From Hypericum androsaemum (Eukaryota; Streptophyta; Magnoliopsida; Malpighiales; Hypericaceae): a stretch of DNA of 64,000 nucleotides. The position numbers were made by a program, and so were the translations under genes. The notes under the pieces were generated by a model. That model had not been told where the DNA came from. It made no database searches and was given only the letters and a program-made list of their open reading frames with translations. Below, piece after piece: positions 11,655 through 23,712 of the stretch; positions within the stretch are counted from its first letter, which is position 1, and each line of letters starts with the position of its first letter. Location of the stretch: the NCBI GenBank assembly GCA_963995505.1, contig OZ023192.1:14863001-14927000 (forward strand), in the 5' to 3' direction.

Positions 11655-12226
11655 TAGGGATGGCAGAAATATCCATACCACGTGGATCGGACCCTACCTT
11701 TATCCCGTGGATCACTGGGTCTACGGTAGAGCATGTATATGAGTCCACTTTTAGAGTAGGGGTCTAGGGTAGGTATGAATCCTACTCTTATCCTACTTTG
11801 GACCATAGCATAGGTAGATCCTCGTAAGACCCTAAATATACTAATTTGTCTCTATTTTTACTTATAAATTATCATGATTTCTCAAATATTCTAAAATATG
11901 ATTCATGTTATTATTGATTCCAAATTCGAAGTACATATAATTCTAATTTTATTTATTAATATACTAATAATTTTATGATTAATCTTCACATATTAGTTAT
12001 GATTTATTTAAATTATATATATATAACTAAAATTTTGTGTTTAAAAAATTATCTTGTATTTAATTCGAGGGTCGGACCTTGTAGACCCTGCAGACCCTGA
12101 GGGTAAGGGTATGGATCTAGTAATGAAATTTTTTGAGAGTCCAATGATAAAATACGTGTCCAACTTTCGAAATTAGGATATGGGTAGAATCTTACTGATA
12201 TCCTACCCTACCCATCGCCATCCCTA
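11655..12226. mobile_element. hAT-like MITE, 572 bp
   Basis: The termini are TAGGGATGGC and its reverse complement GCCATCCCTA, with further inverted matches inside (TAGGGTAGG-type blocks). The 8-bp flanks are CTAGTGAA and GCAGTGAA, 6 of 8 matching, consistent with an old 8-bp hAT target duplication. There is no coding capacity. Confidence 0.8.
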
Positions 12227-13253
12227 GCAGTGAACGCTCGTTCTGATATCTCTCGTCATTGAATGTCTAGCCATAATAAATTAATGGTCTAAATTTTAAG
12301 GTATAATGTACAATCAAACTTATTGTTGTAAGCACCCATTCCATTCTTTGGAAGAGTGAAGTGAAGGTAATATAGCCAAAAGAATCGTCGAGGACCATAT
12401 GGGCCTGGATCTGATCCTATTAGGCCCACTAGAAACTCTCACATCTGAAATTGGGAGGCCAGATTCCTTCACCCGGGCCCAACAATGATTAACGGATACG
12501 AATTGGGTTATTTTCCGTGCTTAAGTTTTTTTAAGTAAAGTTTATTATTAGTGAAATTGTTTTTTGTGAGGCTAAAACTTCATTGCGATAAAACTATTTT
12601 CTGTACTTAAGTTAGCACTAAAAAATCTTACTTATTTAAAAGTTAAGATTACGAAATCACTAGTTACGAACATGACGACTTTGTTTATTAGTATATAATA
12701 GAATTATAAAGATATCAAAACTTAGTGAGGGAAAGATCTTTTATTGAATTTTCTTATATATAAAATTTATTATCCGTCAAAATGTTACTCCAAGTTAATT
12801 GTGTTCAAATGCACTATATCAATAGCATCGTCACTAATTATCCCCAAAAAGATTTTTATTGAATTCAATTGCAAAATTTGATCACATTTACTGCATTAAT
12901 TTGAGAAAGAAAGAATTATGACGATATCAAATATTTCTCTACCAAATTTAACGTCAAGTAAATGGTTCTAATTTAAAACATTTGAGTAAAATAAATAGGC
13001 CTACGTAACTCGCCGCTCAATGATAATCTGCATACGTCTGATATAACGCGTTTTGGTTTTTCGTTGGACTATACTAAAGAAACTTCATGTTAAAAAAGAC
13101 AGTAATATACAAAACGGAAAAATATCTTCCAGATAGCTAATTAAAGATGGTTGAATTATTTGGAGACACTGAACAAGGAAAACACTTTTCAAAAAAAAAA
13201 GGGCAACATAAAAAGTCCAAAACACACCTTAAATTTACTTATCAAAGAAAATA
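12227..13253. other. Intergenic, AT-rich, no feature recognised
   Basis: I see short A/T-rich tracts only, with no open frame or repeat I can support. Confidence 0.5.
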
Positions 13254-13630
13254 GAGCAAATTGCCCTCAGGTTCCTGGTGTTTGCTTAAATCACTGTTTT
13301 TGTCCTTGCTGTTTCAAAATCGAAACTTTAATCCTTCTAGTTTGTTTTTATTGTACTCTAAGGTCCCTGATGCCAGAATCGAAAAATTTTGCCGACCAAG
13401 AGGGACCTGAAATCGGAGGAGGTTGTGGAGGAAGAGGAGGAGGTTGTGGAGGAGAGGGAGTATAAGGGTCATTTCAGGTCCCTCTTGGTCTGCAAAATTT
13501 TCTGATTCCGGCATCAGGGACTTTAGAGTACAATAAAAGCAAAATAGGAGGATTAAAGTTTTAATTTCGAAACAGCAGGGACAAAAATAGTGATTTAAGC
13601 AAATATCAGGAATCTGAGCGTAATTTACTC
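13254..13630. mobile_element. Foldback MITE with perfect 9-bp target duplication
   Basis: The 377-bp element is almost entirely an inverted repeat. The left arm (TTTGCTTAAATCACTGTTTTTGTCC...) returns in reverse complement on the right. A short purine-rich GGAGGAGG spacer separates the arms. The flanks are identical 9-mers, AAGAAAATA at 13245-13253 and 13631-13639, fitting a Mutator-type MITE. The transcript would form a long hairpin. Confidence 0.88.
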
Positions 13631-13639
13631 AAGAAAATA

Positions 13640-16600
13640 TTAGTTTATGTTCCTAAGTCAAAAATTTTAAAATACGAGTCTAAAATCAATCATGCTTAAT
13701 TTTGATGTTCAATGAAGCGAATTGAAGTAATTTTATGGAGATTTTTTCGTATCAAATAAATCTTGTAGAAACTAAACAATATTAACACATCGTAAAATTT
13801 TAAACATTAAGTATATCTTCTGATATTTTTGAATACTACTGTAAAATTTTCCGAACCAAATATGTCACGATCTATGGGTGAAATTTACCGCCGAGATGAA
13901 GCCAGAAGCCCACAGTGGCGGCCATACGATGCCTTTTACGCGTTAGTTAATTCAGAAACGTGATTTACTTGAGAATCATGTCGATACGCTCGTTTGACAC
14001 TATTTCTTCAACGTGATAATATATATTCCAGCGAAGGATATTTATGACATTTCGACCATGATCCAAAGTACATAGGTTTGGTCACCTTGAAGTTATATCT
14101 AAGTATTGGCCGGAGTGGTCAGAAGAACGATCGTGAAAGACGGATAAAAAATATAAAACTAAGTGAGGATTAAAAAGTTTGATAATGATATAAATGACGA
14201 GTTAGAGAATAAATTTTATCATAGAGGATATGTGAAAGACTAGAAGTTGTAGCATGTGTGAATGTATTGGTAAAATCTGAATTATAACCGATCATCTAAG
14301 AGTAATTAACAAATAGATAGAAATAAATAAAATAAAATAACTCTAACAAAAAGATAAAAATAAATTGCCTAATAAAATGATTAATCCTATACGAAAAATA
14401 AAGAAAACGTTATAGGAGATAATTTACTATCCAAAAGCTCAACCAATCAATGTGAACATTAAGAAAATTTCCACCTCCATTGGGAAGAAAAATTCAAAAA
14501 GTACAGGCGTTAAAAGTTTTATATATTCGCTCCCTCTTGTGAAACAATATTTATTTTAAACGGAAAAGCTCTTCCCCGATCTCTCTTATCAGCCAGGCTT
14601 AGACTTTAATGATAATAACATTAGGCCTTGGATAGTGACCTTCAATTATTGAAATAAACCCCATCTTGAAGGCCAGAAACATATGCTTTCCAATTCTAAA
14701 GCATATCAATTTACATGTTTAACTAGTGATGTAATTTTGTCAAGGCTTATCGAATTTGAATTATTAAAAAAAAAGTTTTATCATCTATCAAAAATCTTAC
14801 GTGGCTAGAACTTAAATTAGTCGAGTGGGTATCCAAATACGAAGAGGTGTCAACAAAAAAAAATTATATGTTTAAATCAAGTACTTAGAATGTAGCAATG
14901 ATAGAACTTAGTAGACGAAGCTTTGTTAATACTGAAATTCATATTCAATTAGAACTTAATATTGAGTACGAATTTGAAAGTTTTGAACCAAAAGAATTTA
15001 CATTTTAAACTAAACTTGGGCACGCAGAGCTTCTTGCCTACTATGACCCCGGCAACCTCAAAAAGAAAAAAAAGTTGTTGTTTTAGCCTTTTAGGTACCA
15101 TAAAGATAAGCCCAAACGGCTATTTTCTAACCTAGCAAGAGAAATCATGCAAGAAAGGACAACCCTTTGGTCAATATATAAGTTGGGTTTTTGACATAAT
15201 GTCACACTCAGCAAAACAAATCATAAGTTTATAGAAAAAATAGAAGAAAAAGAAGGGAAAATGGGAGGAAAAGACATGAGTTGACTTTTTAAGGGCGTTT
15301 ACTAATTCAAAGGGAATGTAGAGCATTTTCTTTGGACGGTCGATCAAGAAAGTGAAACCTGTCGTCTAGGCCAAGGTCGGCTAGTCGTCAAAATACGACA
15401 GCGAAAATGCATCCAATATACAACAGAGCTGTCTTTATTTCTTTGATACGATAATGCTTTGAATCCACTTCATGATTGTCAATACGGACCCGCACAATCG
15501 ACGAATATTCTAATTTAATTATATCTCGAATTCAAGTTATTAGAATATATTAATACTAAATATTTTTTAAATTTTATCCTGTTTGAATTTAGAATAGTTG
15601 TCCCGGTGGATCTGCATACCTCATGGTATAAACCAAAAAATACGGACCCACATTGGAACATCAAGATCAACCTGTAAATTTTCATATAGTTTAACCAAAA
15701 GTCTCGAATTTGATTATAAAAAAATAACATTAAATTTTGGTAGAAATAATTTTGTCAAAATTATGGTCATAAACTGTGCAAAAGCTGTTTGGATGTTAGG
15801 TAGTTTTTCGAAATAAACTCTAGACCCACACCATAGGTTGTTTTTAATACCACATAATATTCGGATATACACTCGACCGACTATTCTGATTTATTTGTTA
15901 CATTATATGTTATAACGATTAGTCGATACTTGTTGGTTCCGCAGTGTAGGTATATAGTGCATATGTAGCACGAGATGCATTTAATGTTAGATTTAAGGTG
16001 TCTTAGAATTCTGGAATTTCTTTCAAATTTTGACGTATAAACTACGTAGAGATTACGTTTCGATTGGTGAGGGGTTGACTTGATGAGTTTCGAACCGTAC
16101 CAGTACAGGTTGGCAACGACAATTACAGTTTACGAATGTCAATTCACGAATTGCTGTTTGCTAGAAAAAAGAAACATAAGTGGAATTGTGTTTTCCAAAA
16201 GTTCAATTTATGAGCTGGTCATTTGGTTTCTTCAGATAAAATTTTATTAATCCACCTCAATGTTTACCCCTTGGATGAAACACTTAGAAATAAAACCAAT
16301 TGGTCATTTGATATTGTTTTTTTTTTCTGGGGGCAAGTAGATAGTAGGCACGATGTACAACCAATTGATCATTTGATATAGTGTTCTTTCTGTGGCTGCA
16401 ACATGTTGCTTTGCATGGGATGTCCACGCTCGGGAGTGTGTAACTACTATGTGCCATGATTCTAAGGGCGGGTAGATAGTAAGTGCGATGTACATATTAT
16501 ATATTATTATACATATTAATAAGATAACTCAACTTATCAAAACAAAATAGACATCGTGTTCTTTCTCGAGATTACCATACTTTATTTGTTTTCGAGACCA

Positions 16601-17096
16601 CCTCATATTCAAATACTTATTCGATAGAGTAATCTTTTTTTAGAGTGGATAGACCAATTCAGTGTTAAATCAAGTAAAATTTTTGAATGCTAGTAAAATT
16701 CTTCAAGTTTCCAAAAAAAAGTAAAGTTTTTTTCACATGTATTTAATACTGTTACTTTTTCAATTTTTTTTTGATAAGTAGAGTGTTGTATTCTTCAGAA
16801 AGAGTCACCCAAATACGATTATACCAAGGATACTAATCGTACCACATCTTAGGTACTAGATAGCACAAATCAATACACACACTATTGATAAATGCTATTG
16901 AGTACATACCAAGATAACACAAAAAATATACAAAAGTGAATTTACAAAAGTTTGAATTTGATACTGTTTGTTAAACCAAACAACATAATTACTATAGAAT
17001 ATTCTAATTAATACCAAAACAAAATTTTCTGCACAAAAAATACCGTGGATCCTATAGAATGAGAGTTTTTTTTTCCTAGCAAAATGTCACACTGAT
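13640..17096. other. Intergenic, 3.4 kb, no gene
   Basis: AT-rich sequence. A short direct repeat occurs around 16300-16500 (CCAATTGATCATTTGATAT twice; GTAGATAGTA plus GCGATGTACA twice). No coding region, RNA gene or complete mobile element is recognisable. Confidence 0.5.
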
Positions 17097-17745
17097 TATG
17101 ATGGAAGTGTCCCGTTGTTTTTCTCAGCGAATGAAACCACCAATCCCATTGCCAGCTAAAGTCTCACCTATTCGAGGAAGAAATTAAAGTACAATATTTT
17201 TTTTATAAATAGATTAATTTTATTCCATTTACTCCAAATATTTATACCAACTGTTACAAAAATCCTATGCTACTTAATAATTACATATTATTCTCCACGA
17301 TCCAGTAAAAACTCCATTTACAAAAGTAAGTCCTACAATCCTAACTAAACTCTATGTACAAAAGTAAGTCCTACAAAAGTAACTACAATGTCCAAGAAAC
17401 AATTAACACCAAAGAGCCATTTCGACCCTAAGAATCCATTTCGCGACAATCAAAAAATTCAAATGAACGAGCCACAAAATTCAACAAGTTAAGACAAAAA
17501 ATGTTCGTAACGTGGAGATTAAAACATTAAATAGTTTTTGTCGATAAAAAATGATTTAATAATTTAATACACCCAGTACTGTTATTTGGTAAATCGGTGA
17601 ACCCTACGCGTGAGAGCCCCAAAAGGCCCAAGTTATTATAAAATTAAAAAATTAAGAGTGTAAATATTGAATTTCTTAAATTCTGAAAATAGAATGAGTA
17701 AATAGGCAATGGATGAAGACAATAATAAAATTTATGGACAAAATA
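17097..17745. repeat. Direct duplication unit A
   Basis: The sequence from TGATGGAAGTGTCCCGTTG to ...AGGCAATGGATG is repeated at 18637-19075 with high identity. Unit A carries about 200 bp (17191-17392) that is absent from unit B. It is non-coding. Confidence 0.85.
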
Positions 17746-17758
17746 GTCATAGGTCCAT

Positions 17759-18581
17759 GTTGTTTGAAGAAATTGATTAATCAGGACAAGTTAATATTGA
17801 TTAGTCCTTGATACTTCTTAAATCAAATTGATTAATCGTTGTAACTAAATTTCGGTCACTTTTCTGGCAAGACATTAATAAAAATACCAAAATACCCCTA
17901 ATGTCAGAAACTACTAAATTTTTAATTAACTTAAAATCAAAATCAGTCTTATCCAAATATACTCGCCGGTAAAAAAACTTCTCGAAAAAGGATAAGCAAC
18001 GATGAAGCAATGATGTTTCTGTCGATCCAATTCCAAGGGACGACACCATTTGGATATCACGGCCACCCTCTTCTTCTTCCTCTGTCTCATCCCTCATTCC
18101 TTTCCTTCTCTTTCCTTTCATAAAGCCTCTCATTTTCTTCTCTTTACACCCAAATTCTTTCAACCCAGTTCGCCTCCTCCTCTATTGAAGTGGCTCCCTA
18201 AAGGTTAGAATCGGAGAATATTTTGTGTAGTTGGGACTTTTGGGTTTTCAATTTGAGGTTTTACGATTGCAAATTAGAAATTTGAGAATTATTTGGGTCA
18301 GGGTTTCTATTGAAGTCCTAAACTAAAGAGGACGAAGCGCCACCGCATCGACCGAATGGGGCTAAGCGACTAGGGTTCCCTGTGATCTTTTTTTTTACCG
18401 GCGAGTATATTTGGATTATGATTTTAGGTTGATTAAAAATTTAGTAGTTTATGCCATTAGGGGTATTTTTATTAATGTTATGCCGAAAAAGTGACCGAAA
18501 TTCAGTGAACTAATTAATTTGATTTAAAAAATATCAAGGACTAATATTAATTTATCTTAATTGATCAATTTTTTCGAACAA
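17759..18581. mobile_element. TIR element between the two duplicated units, MULE-like
   Basis: Inverted repeats of about 200 bp occupy the two ends: TTACCGGCGAGTATATTTGG in one arm and its complement in the other, continuing outward to TTGTTTGAAGAAATTGAT. The flanking 9-mers TAGGTCCAT and TAGGTACCT match at 7 of 9 positions, a plausible decayed duplication. The centre (17990-18380) has a purine-rich low-complexity stretch with no credible protein. Confidence 0.75.
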
Positions 18582-18636
18582 TAGGTACCTACCGCTATTT
18601 AGCCCTACATTTATTTATCAACATATTTCGTTACAA

Positions 18637-19075
18637 ATGATGGAAGTGCCCCGTTGACTTTCTCAGCGAATGAAACCACCAATACCATTGCCAGCTAAAG
18701 TCTCACCTATTCGAGGAAGAAATTAAAGTAAATTAAAGTGCAATGTCCAAGAAACAATTAACACCAAAGATCCATTTCGACCCTAAAAATCCATTTCGCG
18801 ACACTCAAAAATTCAAGTGAACGAGCCACAAAATTCAACAAGTTAAGACAAAAAATGTTCGTGACGTGGAGATTAAAAAAATTAAATAGTTTTTGGTCGA
18901 TAAAAATGATTAATTTAATACACCCATTACTGGCATTTGGTAAATCGGTGAACCCTACGCGTGAGAGGCCCAAAAAGTCCAAGTTATTATAAAATTAAGA
19001 AATTAAGAGTGTAAATATTAATTTCTAAAATTCTGAAAATATAATGAGTAAATAGGCAATGGATGGAATAAGAAG
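18637..19075. repeat. Direct duplication unit B
   Basis: This is the second copy of unit A without its extra 200 bp. A further short repeat (TTTATTTATCAACA...TTTCGTTACAAATGAT) bounds it at 18609-18640 and 19085-19119. Confidence 0.85.
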
Positions 19076-19334
19076 ACAATAATAAATTTATTTATCAACA
19101 AATTTCGTTACAAATGATAGACATCATATTTATAGGCAAAAAAAACTTTATTAGCTTAATTAAAATTTCTCAAATCAAATTTTTAAAAATGTACTAATAC
19201 TTTTTAGTAAATTTTTGTCGCCTTTTAAAAATACTATTCGGTTGGAAATTAAATTTGCGGACAGATTATCATAACACTATTACCAGTCTCCCTCAATTAT
19301 TTTTTTAGAACGAGTCTCCCTCAATTATTGGTTC

Positions 19335-19729
19335 CACGTGTCCCGTTATGATGACGTCACCGTTGCCGGCCAAACTTAAAAAGGTAAGCCAAACTTGCAC
19401 AAGTGCCTCGCCATAATTTTCATTTCATGCTGGCCTCTTTTGGGCCGATGGTCCCCACACAGGAAAGAGCTAAGAGCCCACGAGGCGTCGACACGTACAC
19501 CTGGTCCTCCGATTATTTTATTAATATATTTTTTTTTGTGGTAATATATTTTATATTTTTAGTTTTGTGGATTTCTATGTCAAAGGGCTCAAACGTCAGC
19601 CCTCCTTAAGTCCTTGTCATAATCTAATTTTTTTCTGCATGCAGAAAAATAATAATTAATTTATGATCAGTACGTGAGAGGGACAGCTGTATTTTACACG
19701 TGGCACGGGACACTTGTTACAACCACGTG
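19335..19729. promoter_or_regulatory. Cluster of G-box / C-box (bZIP-type) palindromes
   Basis: Three CACGTG cores lie at 19335-19340, 19697-19702 and 19724-19729, with one perfect TGACGTCA at 19352-19359, all within 400 bp of otherwise AT-rich DNA. Such sites bind bZIP or bHLH factors in plants. The nearest gene is the MYB, whose 3' end is about 0.9 kb to the right, so a target is not obvious. The regulatory role is inference. Confidence 0.35.
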
Positions 19730-20621
19730 CTCCGGCCGCTGTTGGCGGAGCCGATTTCCCTCGCCGGTGTATGTCGGGATCCCTGATGACCTTTAACAAA
19801 AACTTGGAATTTTTTCGGTAGGTAAATTTCTATTATTATTATTAAAAATATAATAGTGGCAATACTATTATATAAAAAGGTTCTCCCACCATGTGATCCC
19901 ATTTTCAACAAAAACTTACGGTAGATTATATGGTTAATCAATAATTTGGATATTGTATCGAGTTCGAATCTCACAAATATTTACATTAGATTTAGTAGAA
20001 TAACTTTTATGGTGTATTGAGAATTTGAATTTAAAAACATACGTATTTACTGCATCTGCAATAAATATCTTATGGCTCGGGTCTTTAACAGATATATTGA
20101 TAGAGGTCAATCATTTTTTAGACGTGTTAAAATTTCCTTTTCTAGCATTCTTAGTTAATAATACGAAATATGGGGTGAAGAAGATTCGAGTTACAATTTA
20201 ATATCTGAGATTTCTATCTTATCCTTTTTTTTCTACTTTGTAATTCGATTCGTCAGTCTTTTTTAAAAAATATTTATATTTTCAAGATTTTTTAGATTTG
20301 AATTTGGTTCTAGATTTTAATCTCAAACTTCCTCCCATTCTTTACCACTTCAATCATGAACATGTGGTACTAACATGTTAAATATTTGTTTGAAGAAATT
20401 CATATTTTTTAATTACTCATGAGTGCCACCGATGTTACTCGTGATAAATTAATTATATATTGAGTACCACGTAAAAGGAGACAAAGACAACCAATAAAAA
20501 TATATGATTTATAATATTTCTTTTGTGTGAGATTTGAGGAGACAAACTAAATTTGAGACAACCAAAAATTAAAATTAAAAATGAAAATGAAAATGAAAAG
20601 AACAAATGCACTTTTATTGCT

Positions 20622-21906
20622 TTAAGTTTCATGACAGTACATGAAGTTACTAACATCCATAATATCCGCCGGAATCCCAAATCTCATCTTGTTGTTGTCG
20701 CCGGAGTAGCTCTCTTCCTCCGTCGTAGTGCTTCCGGTACCGTTAACGTACGTGGCCGGGCTCGAAATCGGAGACGACAGAACAGATACCGAAGGGTCCA
20801 ATGTTGCCCCTTGGCTTGAGTCAAAGGAATAGCCATTGTAATAGCTAGGCAAAGGGGCATAATCGTCAACGAAGCTCCAATCTTGGCCAATCAATTGAGA
20901 GTTGAAGTGATCGCCAATTGGGAATTGGCCCACGTCAGGGAACGTAGAACTCGAAGTGGGAATTTCTTGAACCAGTTGTTGGTTTTGGAATAATTGGCTA
21001 TTGGGTTGAAAATTATTTGGGAGGACGAAGTTTTGGTTTTGGTCACGAACAATGGAGGTGGCTAGCCTTAGGAGCTCAGGGTTGACCAAAGGTTGGACCC
21101 CAAGCAACCTTGAGAGGTTCATTTGGTTGGAGCTATATAGGGAGGAGCTCAGAATTGAGGAGAGGTCGAGGAGGTCGAGCCTTGGGCTATGCGTTACTGG
21201 GTCAATCCCCATCCTTAGTAACCTTTTTCGAACGTGGGTGTTCCAGTAGTTCTTTATCTCGTTGTCTGTCCTTCCGGGTAATCGAGCAGCAATCGCAGAC
21301 CACCTAAACATGATTATATGTCACAATTAGGAACATTTTTTTGAAACGGTGAATTTTATTTAAAATCATATTTACATCAGAAAGTGTAGAATTTGTCCAA
21401 ACAAGATTGCGGCTCCCGACCTAATTAAAATTGTGTTATGGTAAAATTTAATGGGAAAAAATTGCATTAGGAAAATTAGAAGAAACTTACTTATTTCCCA
21501 AGATGCTGTGAAGCTGGATTATTGTCTCCTCCTCTTCAAAAGAAAACCTGCCTCTCTTAATGTCAGGCCTTAGGTAGTTGGTCCAGCGAAGACGGCAACT
21601 CTTTCCACATCTTTGAAGCCCTGAAATTACCAAAAAAGAGAGGACCAAGTTTTAGAACAAACAAGCACACCAAGCAATTGAATCAAATGGCCGTTTGCGG
21701 TTGTTTTAGCTTAGCCGACTTATTAAACTTGGCTAGATCTTTTCGGCCAAAAAAATATTAATACAAAAGTTACCAGCATTCTTTGGGAGAGTTCTCCAAT
21801 TTCCGCAACCATTTTTCTCAATGTAGTCGATGAGCTTCTGATCTTCCTCAGGGGTCCAGGGCCCTTTCTTTAGCCCATCTTTGTCACAACAAGGTGCTCT
21901 TCCCAT
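20622..21906 (-). CDS. R2R3-MYB transcription factor, MYB41/74/102-like, three exons
   Basis: Nuclear transcription factor of 314 aa. Exons: 21906-21774 (133 bp), 21620-21491 (130 bp), 21303-20622. The 133/130 sizes are the canonical R2R3-MYB pattern. R2 starts at [13 protein letters not shown] (13-25) and contains [13 protein letters not shown]3 runs from [14 protein letters not shown] with Phe in place of the first Trp, through [20 protein letters not shown]. After the repeats come [18 protein letters not shown] and a C-terminal RFGIP motif. These match my recall of the MYB41/MYB102 group (subgroup 11, related to subgroup 10), linked in Arabidopsis to ABA, osmotic stress, wounding and suberin. 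The start is ATG at 21906; an upstream in-frame ATG at 21918 is less likely because MGRAPCC is the family N-terminus. The gene looks intact. Confidence 0.93.
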
Positions 21907-23696
21907 GGTGTTTAGCAATAAATTAAGCTAGTGATCTCTCTCTCTTTAACTTATATATCAACCTCTTCGAAGTTAGTATATAATTTTATACAAGGATTTA
22001 AAGTTGGCTTTTGGTTTCCTGTAGTCACAACAATGATAATAATGGAAAGGTGGAAGGAAATAAATGGCAACTTTGAGTTGGCCAAATGGGTATGTAGGGT
22101 CCTTACAGGAACGTAGATGTATATAAATAGCATGGAGAGAATTATTATTATTATTATTTTTTAGAGTGAATTGACTAATTCACATTCGAATAATTAAAAA
22201 GAACGGTAAGAAACAAAAGAAGTCAAAGTGATCCGTTGCCGCCCTCGTTTTATCGCAACGCGACGTGTCCCTTCTTTTTTTGGAGGAAATTTATGGCCAT
22301 GTCCTATTTAATATGAATAATTTGACATACAGTTGTTTAAGTAAAATTTTCAACGAGATGATGATATTTGATTAATTTTTATCAGAGGTCAACACTTTCT
22401 AATCACGTACCCATCATTTTCCGAGTGGAAAATGTCCCCATAAGCTTTTTTCGATTCATATATTCGCTGTAACCAGCATGAGAGAGCCACGTACATAGCG
22501 ACTCTCTTTTTAGCGAGGCAAGTTACGTCTATCATCAAATATTAACTTGGCCCTTCTAAATTAGAAGGTTTTTCGTTATTTTCACTTTCTGGGCTCCATT
22601 AATCTCAAATGTAATGCTTCGGCTACATGTACATATCTCAATGCTGACTAATGTACAAATACTTGGATTTTGATTTCACCAACATACCGTTACATGGAGT
22701 TTTTTAACTAACAACAGATAATGATATCAGCTCTCTTTAATCCCAACTTTTTAAAAATTAATTTTCTTATCATATCAGAATATTCATTATCCAACTCAAA
22801 ACCACAAGAGTAAGTGAATTTTTTATACTAATAAACAAACCATGAATTTAAATAGATAATCTTATAAAAATTTAGTTTATTCTCGATCTGATATATCAAG
22901 AGGCCATGACTTAAAAGGATTATTTATTAAATCCAAAAATCCTATTAAAGTCATTTTCCAATTGAATTTTTATATAATCTTCTTTACTTTACGTATGGGT
23001 TATCATGGGGTTTATATAATAAATATATATGGTCGCCAATCAAGAAAAAAGTATTTAATTCACTCCTACAATAATGGAGTGTGGTGTTTAATGATTCTTC
23101 TCTTTCGACTGTTAGTCTGAGACAACGAAGTGGGTTCTCCAATAAATTTGGATAAAAACATTGTTAAAATTTTCATCATTAAATAAGATTCGCGAAATTA
23201 AAAAAATTTCATGCAGTCGCAATAAAAGTACGGTCACTCTGTTTTGTTTTTTCAGCCGCAAGTGGAAATTAAAGGCTTCGTCGCTCAACGATACGCAATT
23301 GAACACTGAATTAATTCATTGACTTTTGGCCAAATTGATTGATCAATCATTTTCTCGATAGCTTCTTTAATTTGGTATATCATGCCTTCTGTAGCAGTTT
23401 TATATCATTAAAAAAGGTCCCAAAATCAATTCAGTACATTTTTTCCCTCTATTTATTTTCTTTTCTCGCGGATGATTTCTGAAATCTTGATGGATATTAC
23501 TCGTGGTGTAATTTTATTTATGAAAATATTAAATAATTCACTTTACAAAAAATAAATTTATATGATGCACTAGCTCCCAGCAGCTCAGGAATCGCCATCA
23601 TTACGCTGTATATATTCGGACTCTTAAGGATTATATTTCCTAACCACTAAATTTCATAAAATGTTTCTTTACATTATCATCAAGATTTTATTTCTT
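21907..23696. other. MYB upstream region and intergenic sequence
   Basis: The first few hundred bases must contain the minus-strand MYB promoter and leader. A CT repeat follows the start at 21932-21945, and an ATT microsatellite lies at 22141-22160. No other gene or repeat could be supported. Confidence 0.5.
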
Positions 23697-23712
23697 AACC
23701 ACTCTCAAGGCC

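Noticed and set aside
11348..11681. Poly-glycine and poly-proline frames on both strands
   Set aside because: Created by the long G homopolymer.
20553..20890. Small frames over the 3' end of the MYB gene
   Set aside because: Overlap the MYB last exon in other frames or on the other strand.
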